Source: Riptortus pedestris (lineage: Eukaryota > Arthropoda > Insecta > Hemiptera > Alydidae). From it: a stretch of 64,000 nt of DNA. The translations under genes were made by a program, and so were the position numbers. Below the pieces are notes generated by a model. That model worked only from the letters and a program-made list of their open reading frames with translations, made no database searches and was not told where the DNA came from. How positions within the stretch are numbered: the stretch's first letter is position 1; each line of letters begins with the position of its first letter. This document shows, piece by piece, positions 22,801-35,072 of this stretch. The stretch is from assembly GCA_019009955.1 (NCBI GenBank), contig CM032231.1:40993501-41057500 (forward strand), in the 5' to 3' direction.

Positions 22801-23640
22801 CTCCACTCCTATTAAAGCTCACTCTCTCTTGCCTCCAATCTATTTTGAACAAAATGGGAGGTACACAACTAGGCGGTGTCATACATGAAATTTTATTAAT
22901 CTAAGCTAAGACGTCCTTGAGTTCAGCAACACACGTTTGAACAGACGCCATGCCGAAACTATATCTTTTAAGGCAATGTCAAAACGGTTAATCTTGTTGA
23001 AATTAGAAAATCATCGTGATATCAATATTCCCTAAGTCCTTCATCAATTATGTTCAGTTTTCCATCTTGTGATAGACTTGTTTAATAAAACAAGAACTTC
23101 CGAATTTTGAAAGATCATAAATTAGTCTAAGCCTCTAGAATTCTTTAAGCCCACCGTACTGTAATAACGCCATTTTCGTAAACTATTAATGTATTCGCAA
23201 TATTTGTAAACAGGAATATTTAATTAATTTCCCAGGTGTAGACTGCCTAGTGCAGACTCAGCGCTGAAATAAGTGATTTCTCAGCCTGAATAGATCTAAT
23301 TCCAGGAGCAATGTGGACTGCACCCACTCTCGTTAAGCAACTCGCTAAAATTAATTAGCTCAGGTTCATAGCGAGAACTCGAGCTCCTCAGATCTGTTGG
23401 TGAGTTTTCTATTTCGGTTGTAAATTGCTCTCGTATTTAATTTAACTCGACGTGTAGAGAGCAACGGTAATGGAACTCGCCAAACACACGAAGCCCCGTT
23501 TCCATGTTCATTTCCCAGTTGCGGTCGAGTTTTAGTCACAAAGAATTTACTTACTCGACTTTTTTTTCTATTTTTTTTTAATTGATGTCTGCTTAACTTA
23601 CTTCATATTTTGTATTAACTCGCTGTTAACTTAAACTAAC
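22801..23640. other. GC-balanced island, unassigned
   Basis: 23225-23530 is notably balanced in composition, with GCTAAAATTAATTAGCTC and several CTCG-containing words. No ORF or repeat match. It could be conserved non-coding DNA, but that is composition-based inference. Confidence 0.25.
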
Positions 23641-24357
23641 ATTGATCGTTTCTTTAACCTCTTCTATTCTCTTATTGGATTCGATTTTGTCTATTGTTCG
23701 ATTTCTGTTTTTTGGTTCATTTCTGTGTTCATTTTTGATTTCTATTTCTGTTTTTTGTTCCATTTCAGTTATTGGTTTTTCATTATGTTTTTTGTTTTCC
23801 ATTTTATTTTTGTGTTCCATTTCTCTTTTTAGTTCTCCATATTATTTTTGTGTTCCATTTTGTTTTTGTGTTCCATTCCTGTTTTTAGTTTTCCATTTTG
23901 TTTTTGTGTTCCATTTCTGTTTTTGTGTTCCATTTCTCTTTTTAGTTCTCCATTTTATTTTTGTGTTCCATTTTATTTTTGTGTTCCATTTCTGTTTTTA
24001 GTTTTCCATTTAGTTTTTATGTTCGATTTCTGTTTTTTGTGTTCAATTTCGTTTTTCAGTTTTCCATTTTGTTTTTGTGTTCCATTTTTGTTTCAGCTCT
24101 GTTTTCTGTTCCAATTTTGTTTTTTATTTCTGTTTTATTTTCCATTTTGTTATTTGTGTTCAATATCTGTGTTGTGTTCCATTTCTGTTTTTCGTGTTAA
24201 ATTTCTGTTTTGTGTTGCATTTCTCTTTTCCGTGTTCAATTTCTGTTATGTAGTTTTTATTTTTGTTTAAATTAATTTTGTTTCGTTTTTAATTTTATAC
24301 AGCTTTTTTTTTCCTCGAGAACATCGCCACAGTTGCGAAGCTCCAAATAAATAAATA
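23641..24357 (+). mobile_element. LINE-type 3' region with GTTCCATTT minisatellite
   Basis: About 600 bp of degenerate tandem words (TTTTTGTGTTCCATTT, CTGTTTTTAGTTTTCC; period about 22-25 bp). A T-run follows, then CGAGAACATCGCC, ACAGTTGCGAAGCTCC and an (AATA)n tail (24346-24357). The reverse-strand copy at 12108-13095 has the same order. Tail and array fit the 3' UTR of a non-LTR retrotransposon. The Phe/Cys-rich ORFs are array translations. Confidence 0.65.
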
Positions 24358-24840
24358 TTCTTCTTTTTTAACTACCGGGGAAAAAGCTTAAAATTGAACA
24401 TCGTAATAAAATTATAAATGTTATATGCATATGTGTGTTTTAATGTGTTCTTAATGAATAATGTTTCATTAAATATAATTTTTTTATTGTATTTTAAAAA
24501 TAACTTATACCTTTTTTTTTATCATTGCTATATAGCATCTCTAACTGATTTTGGAAGTAATAGAATTTTATTTAAAATAATTGAATTTGAAGGGATTTTA
24601 TTATATTATCTATTCTGTTCTTGTTATTTATTTATTTTTTTACAGTTGCATTACTTTTCTTTGTATTATTTTACTATTTATCGTATTATGGAAGTATTTT
24701 TATTCATGCGTATACATATGTTTGTGTGTATTTATGTATTATTGTTATTATTTATTTTTCAAACTAACCTTATAATTAACAAATATTATACCTCCTTTGC
24801 TAAGAGGAAATCCTGTTAAGCGAATAATATATCTATCTTG
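24358..24840 (+). mobile_element. Probable LINE 3' end
   Basis: AT-rich DNA ends with CTAAGAGGAAATCCTG, TTAAGCGAATAA and TATCTATC (24799-24838), closely like 14991-15040. Such oligo-repeat tails mark 3' ends of insect non-LTR elements. The 133-codon hydrophobic ORF at 24418-24819 looks like AT-rich chance translation. Confidence 0.45.
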
Positions 24841-25455
24841 TAGCTGTCAAGCAAAGATGGGCTAATGCTCAAAAAGTAGCCTCGTCACTGCATTCCGTGT
24901 TCCAGGTTTGAAAAGGACCTACGTCAAAAAAAATTCACTTTCCATTAAGTCTGGCTTTAATAAATTTCGTTACATTTTCAGAAAGAAGGTCATATTAAAT
25001 GCCAAGGCTATTTAGCTCAGTTTGTATTACCACATAGTTAGGAGCTTTTTCTCTACGAAAATATGCTCATTATCCCATTGGATAATTCATTAATTTGAAA
25101 GATACTGGTTATTTTTATTGTTGAAATATTTTTATGATTCTTATTCGTTGTTTATTAATATAATATATAATAGGAGTATTATATTGTAAAGGATTATTGT
25201 AGGAGTAAAGCGGATTAGGAGGTAAGGCTGAAGCCTCTCTTTAGGATTATCCTTCCAATAAGGGCCTTATTAATTATGCATATATTTCAATGATGCCTAT
25301 TTCTTATTTTATTAATATGGTAATAAATAAAAACCTAAAAAAGATATAAACAAGATATTCATAAATAATAATCCATATTTACAATTTTTCCCCAATTCCT
25401 CTTTTAGAATAAATAAAATAAAACCAGTCAAATAAGGATTTCTTCTAGCGAGTAT
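24841..25455. other. AT-rich stretch, nothing recognised
   Basis: No feature could be supported. It may be the eroded body of the LINE that follows. Confidence 0.35.
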
Positions 25456-26158
25456 TTAAAATTATCCTATAAAAACAGGACTCAAATTATAAAAACTGGA
25501 GACGTATGTAAATGGTGCCAAAAATATATATACCTACATTTGAATCATTTACTGTTGTATTGCCCCGCTTTTACATCGCAAAGGGTAAAGTTTCTTGGCA
25601 AATATATAGTGCCTCAAAGAGAATACCTATCACTGGTAAACATTTTGGATTACAACAGTGAAAATAAAGTTAATGATGTTTTCTGTTTCTTATCAAAAGT
25701 TTGAGAAAGTTAACAATATAAAAGAAAGAATTTTATTATTATTATTGGGGGTGCTTATTCAACAATAATCGGAACATTATTTATTATATGCAGTTATACT
25801 TATTATTAGAAGAGTTATAGTTATCTTAGAGAAGAGTTAATCTGATATGTTATATGTTAATCTGATATGTCAGAAAACTGACCTTTATTTAGGCATTAAA
25901 AAATAATGAATTAATCTACATTTACATTAAATTTTGATCTATTGAATTCAATAATATAATTATTTTGATTAATATTTATATTGTATTACGTGCCAATGTA
26001 TATGGTGTTCATTTGTAATTTTAGAAATTATTATTATTTTATTTACACATATTTTAAGAAGTTATAATATATTAATAACCATACTAACAGTAATTGGCCA
26101 GACTCTTGGCAACATGTTGTAAACATAAGCCAATAAAATATCTATCTATCTATCTCTT
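25456..26158 (+). pseudogene. LINE C-terminal cysteine motif and 3' UTR
   Basis: A frame ending with TGA at 25702-25704 reads RTQIIKTGDVCKWCQ and then LNHLLLYCPAF. This C-x2-C ... H-x4-C pattern is the cysteine-rich C-terminus of many non-LTR retrotransposon ORF2 proteins. About 80 codons remain readable. The following AT-rich sequence ends with GCCAATAAAATATC and (TATC)n at 26137-26155, a plausible 3' tail, so the unit would be a 5'-truncated insertion. The clade is not determined. Confidence 0.6.
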
Positions 26159-27690
26159 TTAGTATGTCAAAATCAAACTTGAGTATTCATAACTATTTTA
26201 TTAGAAGTAATTTCAATAGCACCTTCAATAATTATTCGGGGGCAGTGTATATTTCGTGGTATAGTAGCTTCGTGTAAAATTCACAAGGCTCTATTGAAAC
26301 TGTTGAGTTCCCAAAAACGTAAAGAATAATAATTTATTAATTATTACTACCCTTTTGAATATTTTACCCGCTTTATGAACCCTCATTTTTTGTTGCTCGA
26401 TTTTGGCTAATAACGAACTCCAGCTTTACTTTTGCTTTAAACGCTTAATATTGAGTTCTATTATGTTTAAATAAAAATCGTGTTAACACGTACTCACACA
26501 CACACACATTAAATTGAATTTAAAAAATTTAAAGAAATTCAGATAAATTTAATTCCGGGATATTCCATCACAAAAAAAAAACAAAAACAGATCAATCGCA
26601 AATTACAGATCTAAGAGCCAATGTGTTTAAACTCACAAAGCATTCTTTTTCTTCAACTTACATTACTTAAACTCTCTATGTTCTTACGTAACTCCAAATT
26701 TTACTTAAATTGCTTTAATTTAAACGAATTTTTCGGAGAGACTCAAACTTCACAACAATAACTTAACTTATCATCAAATACGATTCATTGTAACCTGTTT
26801 ATGCTTGAGATTTGTATTAGCGAAGCTGTCATAAAACGATATTGGATTCCTCTGACCATGAGTTTTAGAGACAAAACAATTCATTTTTTTGTTCCAAAGG
26901 AAAAAGAATAATATACAGAAAATTTGATAAATATATGAGGTTTAAAAATGTTTTAGGAAATTATTTTTATTTTATGTTTTACAATCCTGACCCTATGCCA
27001 CTTTCGTTAATAAAACTGTCATGTTTCAGGAATTTTTTAATTTTAATTTTAGTTTACCAGGTCAGAAGTACAATAAATCAAAAATCGGAAACTCAGTAAC
27101 CCACTCTATGTGACGTCCATCACTTGCCCGGGTTTGTTTACAAATTTATTATTATTATTACAAATTTATAGTCGTTTTTCAAAAGCCGTTAGCGAACTAC
27201 TACCCGACGTCGTGTCTGCAGGGCGGTGACTCATTGAAAATCGCTCGTGATTGGCGATACATCCACGTTATGAACCTCCCGATTCGTAGTGGTTTGGGGA
27301 AGTGTGAGCTCAGGTCCCCATTCCCGAACACCTTTTGTTAGATCTGTCCCAACAGAGTTGGACAGAGGTTCCTAATCGGGTGATGGCTATATACAGAAAC
27401 CTGTGGACTACGATGAAGACCAACTACAATTTTAGGAAGATTCAATAGCTCCTTCAAATCTTAATAAAAAAAATAGCTTCCTAATGTTTCTATGTGCAGT
27501 AGACAAATGGAAAGCAGTGTTTGCCAATTTGCCCCTATTTCTAAGACCGTGTTCGTGAACCTAGTACCCACGTTCACCGAAACTGCACAAAGGCTAAGCT
27601 TTTATATACTTAACACACTATATATACTTATTACACTTAGGGTCGTTAGTGGCATAACCTACATGTTAACATCCTTTCCTCTGTGAAAAA
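26159..27690. other. Mostly AT-rich, with one GC-balanced patch
   Basis: 27115-27420 is less AT-rich than its flanks and repeat-free. Its origin is unknown. Nothing else could be supported. Confidence 0.35.
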
Positions 27691-27699
27691 AAAAACATT

Positions 27700-27800
27700 A
27701 ATTCCTTGGGTTCAAAATAAATTTCCTATGCGCAAATCGAACCTACGTCTCACAAACTACATTGAAACCAATGCATCTCTCTTAAAGATCAGCTGACCAA
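27700..27800 (-). repeat. Diverged SINE head, reverse strand
   Basis: The reverse strand reads GTAGGTTCGATTTGCGCATA then GGAAATTTATTTTGAAC. This aligns with the B-box region and following body of the SINE at 39568. The 3' body is missing. Confidence 0.5.
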
Positions 27801-28810
27801 TTTGAATGAAATAATGAATTGGCCAAGATAATATAATATGACTTTGGATGAAATCTTTCAAATTTATTGAAATTGGAAAAAAAGCAGAGAAGTAAATCAT
27901 TTTTCATGAGCGAGAGGAATGAATATCGGGGAAAGTTTTCTTTCCAAAGAATTAAAATATATTTCCGTTATAATGGAAATATGGTTATAACAAACTGATT
28001 TAAGAAGAGTTGTCCACAGAGAAACGTAAGAGGATGTGAAGGTGGATAACATTTCAATAGGATGGATAATATCGCTTTTCCTCTTTCCTGGATAGAACGT
28101 TCTGTTTTTCAAAAGACCATCTACGACTGGAGTTCTACAAATATTTTCAAATCGTTGCACCAAAGATTCCATTTCCGCGGCATAATGCAGGAATTCTCAA
28201 TTTTAAATATTAATGTAATATACGTAAAGACAAAATTAAATCTAAGAGGGTTTCATTTCGTATTACTTAGAGAGAGAAGAGAGATGAAAATTCATTGATT
28301 TTAAAAAGTATATAAAGCCGATCATTGGATTACAATTTCCAATAAAACGAAACAGGACATTTTTTTTATTTCTAACTCAATTAATTGTTTTATAATACGG
28401 CAATCTAAAAGTAGAATAAAGAAATGAAAGATCGAAACCAGCTTTAGTTCCCACTCAATTTATAACTCCCCTGGGGTTAAATACGACCAGTTTTTAATAT
28501 GCCCAGCTTGCTCTCCGAACCTCTTTATTCAATTTTTTTCATCTATAACATGATCCTTTATTTTAATTGAAAACCTTTTTTTGAAGGGTTGGAATTCAAG
28601 GCAGCACTCACCACAATAATTGATTTCTAATATTCATTTAATTGAGTCACACCAGTGAGATGTTGTTTATTAAGCAAAACAGAAATATACACTTTTTTGT
28701 AAATTAAAGGGAACCCGACAATTATCGTTCAAGGATTTCTGTCTACTGTTTTTTTTTGTTATAGTAGTTATTACGTAATTGTTCGTTTGTAATTTTTTAT
28801 GGCCCTTTAA
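27801..28810. other. AT-rich stretch, nothing recognised
   Basis: Overlapping ORFs on both strands at 27897-28298 show no known motif and are mutually exclusive, so neither is called. Confidence 0.4.
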
Positions 28811-29330
28811 AATTCATCCTTTACCACAACTGATAACAAACTTCGAGAACTGAAACATACACTTGGTGAATGGTCTTCCTCAAAAAGGCTAATTAGAAGA
28901 GAAGAAGTAGTTTTGACGAGGTTAAGAATTGGCCATTCACGACTGACTCACGCTTACCTACTTACTGGAGAAGACGAACCCTACTGCCAACACTGTAACT
29001 GTAGACTTACTATAAAACATATACTTACTGACTGCTATTTAATGTCTCACATAGACCTACCATACACTTTGACTGAATTACTACATGACTGTAGCCCGTA
29101 TATAGACCGCGTATTACACTACTTGAAACATAACAACAAAAAATTATAATGTAGGGTAATACTGAAAATATTTGCAGAAATGAGCATACTTACGTAAATA
29201 TAATAATGTTATATGTTAAATAACTGATATGTAAATATAATAATGTTATATGATAAATAACTGATTCGTCGCTAAATCGCCCCAGCTGCGAAATGCGATT
29301 ATTGTATGAATAAATAAATAAATAAATTCA
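28811..29330 (+). pseudogene. LINE ORF2 C-terminus and 3' UTR (5'-truncated)
   Basis: An open frame from 28811 to the stop at 29147-29149 reads, from 28913, LTRLRIGHSRLTHAYLL, then GEDEPYCQHC and LTIKHILTDC. This is the conserved C-terminal segment of insect non-LTR retrotransposon ORF2 (C-x2-C ... H-x4-C, downstream of reverse transcriptase). The in-frame TAA at 28808 and loss of all upstream domains show 5' truncation, which is normal for LINE insertions. The 3' UTR contains a near-duplicate AATATAATAATGTTATATG, then TCGCCCCAGCTGCGAAATGC, and ends in (AATA)n at 29309-29328. This is the least decayed LINE fragment in the window. The clade is not assigned with confidence. Confidence 0.85.
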
Positions 29331-29684
29331 AATAAGTATTGAAGTAAGTTGCAGTTAACAATTGTTAACTGTTTTTTTTATTTATAAAGTGCAAAAAGAG
29401 TATTCTAAAAGTATTGTTAGCCATCACTATAAATACACATATAATACATATCACATTTTGTTAAATTAATCAGGGAATTCAGGAGTAAAACCACGGACAC
29501 AAATAGTTAAAACGTTTTCGTACCTCGATTTTATTTTTGTAACACTGAATGTTTAAAACCCAACTCACAGAATAAAGGCTTTCATGTTGAATTTAATTTA
29601 TTTCCACTGCTAACAAACCCATTTCAAGTTGTCAGTATAACAGTTTTGAAATTATATTCATTCTCCATACTCAACAGTTGTGAT
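29331..29684. other. AT-rich stretch, nothing recognised
   Basis: No feature could be supported between the LINE tail and the next AGCAG copy. Confidence 0.4.
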
Positions 29685-30240
29685 TTAGCAGATTTCCCTT
29701 AAGGGGGTCAAATGTCCGTGGAACCTATATATATATTTATTTATTTATTTATAAGTCTGTTAACGCTCTAATAGCGTTATGTCGGTCGCAAGTTTTGTTT
29801 GATCGATACCAAACTCGATATTTAATCGTTTTATGTAAAAATAAAGATCAAGTTCGTTAATGACTGAAATTCGACCAATGGGAGGGGGGGATTTTTGAAA
29901 ATTCGAAATATCTCCGTTATTATTGTCGGATCGAAAAATTGTATTGAATCAATCTTATTGGAAATTAAATTTACTATAAATATTATTCTATACATTTATT
30001 CTTTATCTTGAATATTAACCGAGATATTTGCATTTGTATCCTGTGTGTGGTCGGCAAAAGTCGGTTATGTTCGGGACTTTCCGCCGAAAGCTAGTTCGGT
30101 CGTTTCCGTAACTGTTCGTCCCTCATGAATTGGTTTAGAGACTCGTTACTACTAGTGTTATTATTAGGCAGATTTCTCTATTGTAAAACTTCACGTCGGA
30201 AATCTGCTTAGTTTACGCAGCCCCTGCGTGACGGACTTTT
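29685..30240 (+). mobile_element. AGCAG-family element with internal deletion
   Basis: Starts TTAGCAGATTTCCCTTAAGG and then jumps to TCAAATGTCCGTGG, so about 80 bp of the 5' part is missing. The microsatellite is replaced by TATATATATTTATTTATTT. The rest is close to consensus, ending GGAAATCTGCTTAGTTTACG, then the hairpin ACGCAGCCCCTGCGT and GACGGACTTTT. Confidence 0.82.
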
Positions 30241-30725
30241 ATATATACAACTCACTATAATCTACAATTTCTACACCCTACTCTTCACTTCTTTCCTACA
30301 TTAGCAGGGTGTATGCACTTTAATTTTATTTATTGTTATTATTTGTCCCCCCTTTTCATTTTCTTTATTTATTATTTTCTTTATTTTTTATGGTTTTCTC
30401 TTTTCCTTTTTTTCTTTGTTTATATTTATTTATTCATTCCTTTGTTTTTCTCTTTTCCTTATTTTATTATTATTCATTTTTTTCTTTCTTTCTTTTTCTT
30501 TACTCCGTCGATACTTACATTTCCATTTTTTTCACCACCCTGATGTTTCCATATACAATATGGTTTGTTTCATATAAAACTGGTATGCCAAAAACCATCA
30601 TAGTTCACTACTTTTCCGTTTCTTTCTATTTTTTTTTGCTATTCGCTTTTTTGTGCACAATCCAATTATGAGTAAATTATGAGTCCGCCGGTGTTGCGGA
30701 ACTCATTTAAACAAATAAAATGTGT
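30241..30725 (+). other. T-rich low-complexity stretch with a LINE-like tail
   Basis: 30300-30660 is dominated by TTTC and TTTATT words, giving spurious Phe/Leu-rich ORFs. It closes with GAGTCCGCCGGTGTTGCGG, AACTC and AACAAATAAAATG, reminiscent of the LINE 3' ends elsewhere in the window. Assignment is tentative. Confidence 0.35.
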
Positions 30726-31566
30726 TTTAAATGGGATAAATTGAATTATGGATTGAAATTAAGTTCTTGAGCTTTGATGATGACAGCTTATAAGCCGAAA
30801 TTCCTCGGGGCTTCAGTAAACGATTTTTCAATCGTTTCAATTTCTTCAGGGGCGTTACAGAATTCTTCTCATCCTGAATTTTTTAGGGCGTTTATTTATA
30901 AAGGTAGCGTCTAATGAGCAATATCTATTTCTAAGAACGGCTAACTCGAACCCAAAAAATTATGGGCCCATTAATAATGCAGATGTCTACCAGAAGTAGA
31001 CTTCTGTGAATGAATGAATAGCTTTCTGAAGAATCTGGAAGTCGCCGTTAATTCCACATGGACTGAGTACGTTTCAAAACTTGAATCCTTAATGTAGCTA
31101 AGCCGAGTAGTGTTTTCAATGGCTTTGCGGTTGTTGGAATAATAAATTAGCATTAATAAACTAACGGATGTTCGATTTAACTAACTGCTAAAGGAAATGT
31201 TACGAAGAATACAGTTTCGTCGTGTTACAAAGTTTGATTGCAATTCGAGTAGACCATGTAGCAGAACCTGTTGATTGAAGGGACAGCTGTAACAGCTCCA
31301 CTAATGTAGGTTAGTGTAGCCGTTTTCTTTTACGAGCAATGTGGTTAGCGGCCTGATGAGTCAATTCGTTAGTCTTTGATTGGCGAATCAATATTTGTAC
31401 ATTGACTCCGGTAAAGTGCCCTTTGACAGTGAAGGCACAATGTCAACATTGTACCCACGTTCGTGTAGAATAGCGTATCCTGTCAAATCCAGAGCACATT
31501 ACAGATCAAATCGATTTAAACCACATTTCCTTATGCTGGCTGTGAGGATGAAAATTGAGTATAAAA
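30726..31566. other. Unassigned sequence
   Basis: 30765-30830 has hairpin-prone words (GCTTATAAGC, CGATTTTTCAATCG). No family is recognised and no ORF is defensible. Confidence 0.35.
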
Positions 31567-32327
31567 ATTCCGTCACGCAGGGGCTGCGAAACGTAAGCAG
31601 GTTTTCCACGCGAAGGTTTACAAAGGGCTAATCTACATACTGGTAACACTATCGTGAATGTTAAGTCAAAAAGTATACACGATAATGAGGAATACTTCAG
31701 GCAATTCACAACTTAATAATCTCAACAACGGAAAGCGGCTGAGTTGTAAACAAACAAGCAACCAACAGCGCTGAGTAGACAGATAGCCCGGAAAGAAAGA
31801 CAATTAATGAAATATCTCTGAATATAACATATTAATTTAGTTAAAACTTATTTACTAAATCTAGTGCTTTAATTTGCAATGAATCAGAATCATTTTTATC
31901 TCAATCACTCAAGTTTTAGTAATCCAAATACAAAAGAAGAGTGAGAGGGATCAACAGAACGTATTTGCATTTATCTCACAAATTAAAAGTTCAATGAAAA
32001 CAATATTTGGTATTTAACCTTGTAATGAAGTGATTCTTGATATGACAGCTTATTATTAATATGGCATTAGTAGAAGTGGGGGTTTGCATAAGGCTCAAAA
32101 AAGAAAAATGTTAATATCTCGGTTAATATTCAATATAGAGAATAAATGTATATAACAATATTCATAGTAAATTTAATTTGCAATAAGACTGGCTTTATGC
32201 AATATCTCCCCTCCCACTTGTCCTATTTTAGCCATTAACGATCTTGATCTTTCATTTTACATAAAACGCTTAAACATCAAGTTTGGTAACGATCAAACAA
32301 CAATTGCGACCCCTAGAGTGTTAAGAA

Positions 32328-32390
<63 letters not shown>

Positions 32391-32523
32391 GGAACGGACC
32401 TCATTTTCGTCATCTGCTACCAATTTTTCTCGTAGGATCGATGGACATTTGAAGAAAAATTTCGAAAATCGCGTCATGAGTACGACCTAAATAGCTGATT
32501 TCCCTTAAGCGAAATCTGCTAAT
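31567..32523 (-). mobile_element. AGCAG-family element, long variant, reverse strand
   Basis: The 3' end is at 31568 (TTCCGTCACGCAGGGGCTGC), followed by the long-variant block with ATCGTGAATGTTAAG, TGAATCAGAATC and GTATTTGCATTTATCTC. After the ATATCTCGG block comes (TA)n at about 32331-32386, and the 5' end is CCCTTAAGCGAAATCTGCTAA. At about 955 bp it is the most complete long copy. No coding region is evident, so the extra block is not obviously transposase-derived. Confidence 0.8.
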
Positions 32524-33088
32524 ACAGAAAACACAGGAACACAAGTAACTCCACTAATATTCTAAGTAACGATCTATACAAAACTACGATAGTAAGAATA
32601 TTAACAACAATGCGGATAGGTATATATATTTGTTTGGTAAATCTACTAAAATCTTTATTCCCGTCTTAGTTACTTAAAGTGTGATAATGTTCCATAGACG
32701 TTAATTCTAATTTATTCTGAATTTAACCATCAATTATCCATCATTCTTACGACTAACACAAAGAGTGCATACCATCAAGCATTGCCTTCTTGTGTTGCAG
32801 GTTAGTGGCTCTCTATTCCCCGACTGTTATCAATCCCTTATCTACCTCACGTAACACAACTATATATTATAAACATAACCACATAGTTACAAAATAAGGA
32901 AATAATATATATATATATATAAAACTCTAAGATTTATCTAATTTTCTGATGTAATTCTGAGGGGATACATTATTCGTTCGTTCCGTCCATTCTAAGAATA
33001 ATGGTATCTAAATTCAAAATCTTGTCTGTCTGTCCTCATACATTCGGCTATAGTAGTACAATAGAAAGTCTGGCAAAAAGCTTTATCA
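32524..33088. other. AT-rich stretch
   Basis: A short (TA)n at 32907-32921. Otherwise nothing recognised. Confidence 0.4.
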
Positions 33089-33090
33089 TA

Positions 33091-33706
33091 CACTCAACCG
33101 CAATAAAAAAACCGGACACTTCATTTTTGTCGTATTAAAAGCTAATTTTCAGCATTTTTCTTAATGTGGGTATTCTAGTTATTACAGAGAATTTAGACTC
33201 TAAGTCCATTGAACTAATCCCTTCAGGATTAGTAAACAATTAGATAAAACTCAGATTAGATTTATTTGCCGTGAAGTTGATCTATTCTAAACTGTAAGTA
33301 GTTTTTCGCACATTTAAACATCTTTAATTATTAACCAAGCATTTTCTTTAATTAATGTTTTATTTTTATTTCGGCCCAGAATAATGGGTCTTTCAAACTT
33401 AGATGGAAGGCCGGAGCTTACGTTACATTGCCGAAACGCTTGGGGTAGCGAAGTCTACCATTCACTGTAATAAAAATAAAGAAATTTTTTTTTTTAATGT
33501 GTTAATTTATCTTTTTATTTTTTTTTTTATTTTGTATTTTTGTGTAAATAATCAATAAAAATTATTCACTTTTGGCAGTTTCTGTTTAAATAACCTATAG
33601 ATTAACCAATTATTTTAATTAAAAAGATTAATATACATATATATTAAGTATTTAACAAAATTATAAGACTAAATCTAAGTGTCCGGTTTTTTTTTGTGGT
33701 AGAGTG
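33091..33706 (+). mobile_element. Tc1/mariner deletion derivative
   Basis: Terminal inverted repeats of about 30 bp: the left (33091-33121) begins CACTCAACCGC and ends ACCGGACACTT, and the right (33677-33706) is its near complement. TA dinucleotides flank both ends (33089-33090, 33707-33708), the expected Tc1/mariner target duplication. The 616-bp length is far below the roughly 1.3-1.6 kb of autonomous members. A transposase remnant lies inside (next entry). Confidence 0.85.
33403..33465 (+). pseudogene. Tc1/mariner transposase helix-turn-helix fragment
   Basis: Twenty-one codons read MEGRSLRYIAETLGVAKSTI, then His-Cys, inside the element above. This is the recognition-helix region of the N-terminal DNA-binding domain of Tc1/mariner transposases (pattern R-x2-IA-x2-LGVSKSTV). 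A stop codon precedes it in frame (33400-33402) and A/T-rich sequence follows. The catalytic DDE domain is absent, so it cannot mobilise itself. Confidence 0.75.
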
Positions 33707-33708
33707 TA

Positions 33709-34250
33709 TTTTTTCTACGGATGCTAGGATTTTACAATCGTTTAATTTTACACGAAAAATTAAATTTATTTACTCCTATGAACGATATAAATTCGTCAAT
33801 AATAGTCCCATAGGTATTGCATTTCTCACTTTAGACTCAAAATTAGTAATATGATTAGTTTGGTGGCAATAAATGGATTATTTAGTTCTTTCGCAAATCC
33901 AATATTTATATTTTGACAGGAAACCATTGTTTTACCAATTTATTTCCGGATAATAGCAATTCTAATAATAAATTCGTCTAACTAATTATATCTTGGAGAC
34001 AAATGAAAAGCAGCACTTTTACTGTTCGTATTACATGGCATTGGCGTTATTACTAAATATCATTAGATGGTTGTGTGTATCCAATCGTTATATTTCCAGG
34101 GCAAAACACTTGTATTTCAACCCGTTGTCGACGGGTAGCACGACTAGTCTTACATAAATGATGGAATTTATGGCATATGTAACACCACATCACTTGTTAA
34201 ATTTCTTTACTATCATCTTTGCATATATATGTGTGTGTGTGTTATTTCTT

Positions 34251-34288
<38 letters not shown>

Positions 34289-35072
34289 TAAGTGGGGGAG
34301 GGGAGGGAGTGAGCTAGGAATAGGTCATGTTGGTCCGACCTGTTGACCCAAGCCAATCGGGCGTTGATAACCAATGCTTTGAACAGTGTCCACCCCCAAA
34401 CATACAAACCTTAATGGACCGTGCTCGAGATCGCAGCTTGTGATGTTCTTAAAATGTTTTTTTGTAATTTCTACAAATGGAACGAACATCTCATCCTGCT
34501 TTCCTCCCTTGACAGCTCCATTAAATAGCAGTATGAATTCAGCTACGCCTCATACTTCTCAACGAGGTTTATCCTTGTAAAAAAAATTGAAGTTCTTTAG
34601 TGGCTCTTGCTGGTTTCATACTCGATTATTAACAAAGCGGTATTTAATGAAAAATGTGGTGTTAAATATTGTTTTACATATAAGTGTTGGTAAAATATAC
34701 GGTTTGTTGAAGAAGAGCTGGGTATGACATCAATAAATTCCTGAGCTGGGAAGAGAGGCAGGGGTTATGAGAGAGGTGACAGGGGTAGGACAGCCGCAAA
34801 TTATATTATATCATCCCTTCCTCTAATCATAAGCCGTATCTAGCTATTCCATCTTCTCTTATTAGCCCCACACCCATTGGCTTCCCTATGACAAATATAT
34901 TCGTCATATGTAGCACTTTAATATTTTAGAAATGATATTAAATCTTCCTCAATTAAATTGTGTTACCCCTCTGAAGGAGTTAAAAGAGGTTGGGGTCTCG
35001 AGCAACCTTTGAGGTTAGTTTCAGAACACTGTTAGTAAAGAGAATTACATTGTGAGAGGAAGGGTAGGTTTT
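33709..35072. other. Unassigned sequence with a (GA)n tract
   Basis: A short GT run at 34232-34242 is followed by GA repeats at 34250-34288. The balanced stretch 34310-34560 has a 64-codon ORF without a recognisable motif. No gene is called. Confidence 0.35.

Noticed and set aside
23642..24270. Overlapping Phe/Cys-rich ORFs up to 140 codons that look like membrane proteins
   Set aside because: They are open in several frames because the underlying T-rich tandem array lacks stops. The array belongs to a LINE-type 3' region.
24418..24819. 133-codon hydrophobic ORF
   Set aside because: Very AT-rich, no motif, and it overlaps a probable LINE 3' end, so it is best explained by chance.
30765..30830. 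GATGATGA ... GCTTATAAGC ... GAAA as a hammerhead ribozyme
   Set aside because: The essential C of CUGANGA is missing and no helix III can be drawn.
31340..31385. CTGATGAGTC hammerhead-like start
   Set aside because: No GAAA at the proper place after a stem and no helix III, so the core is not met.
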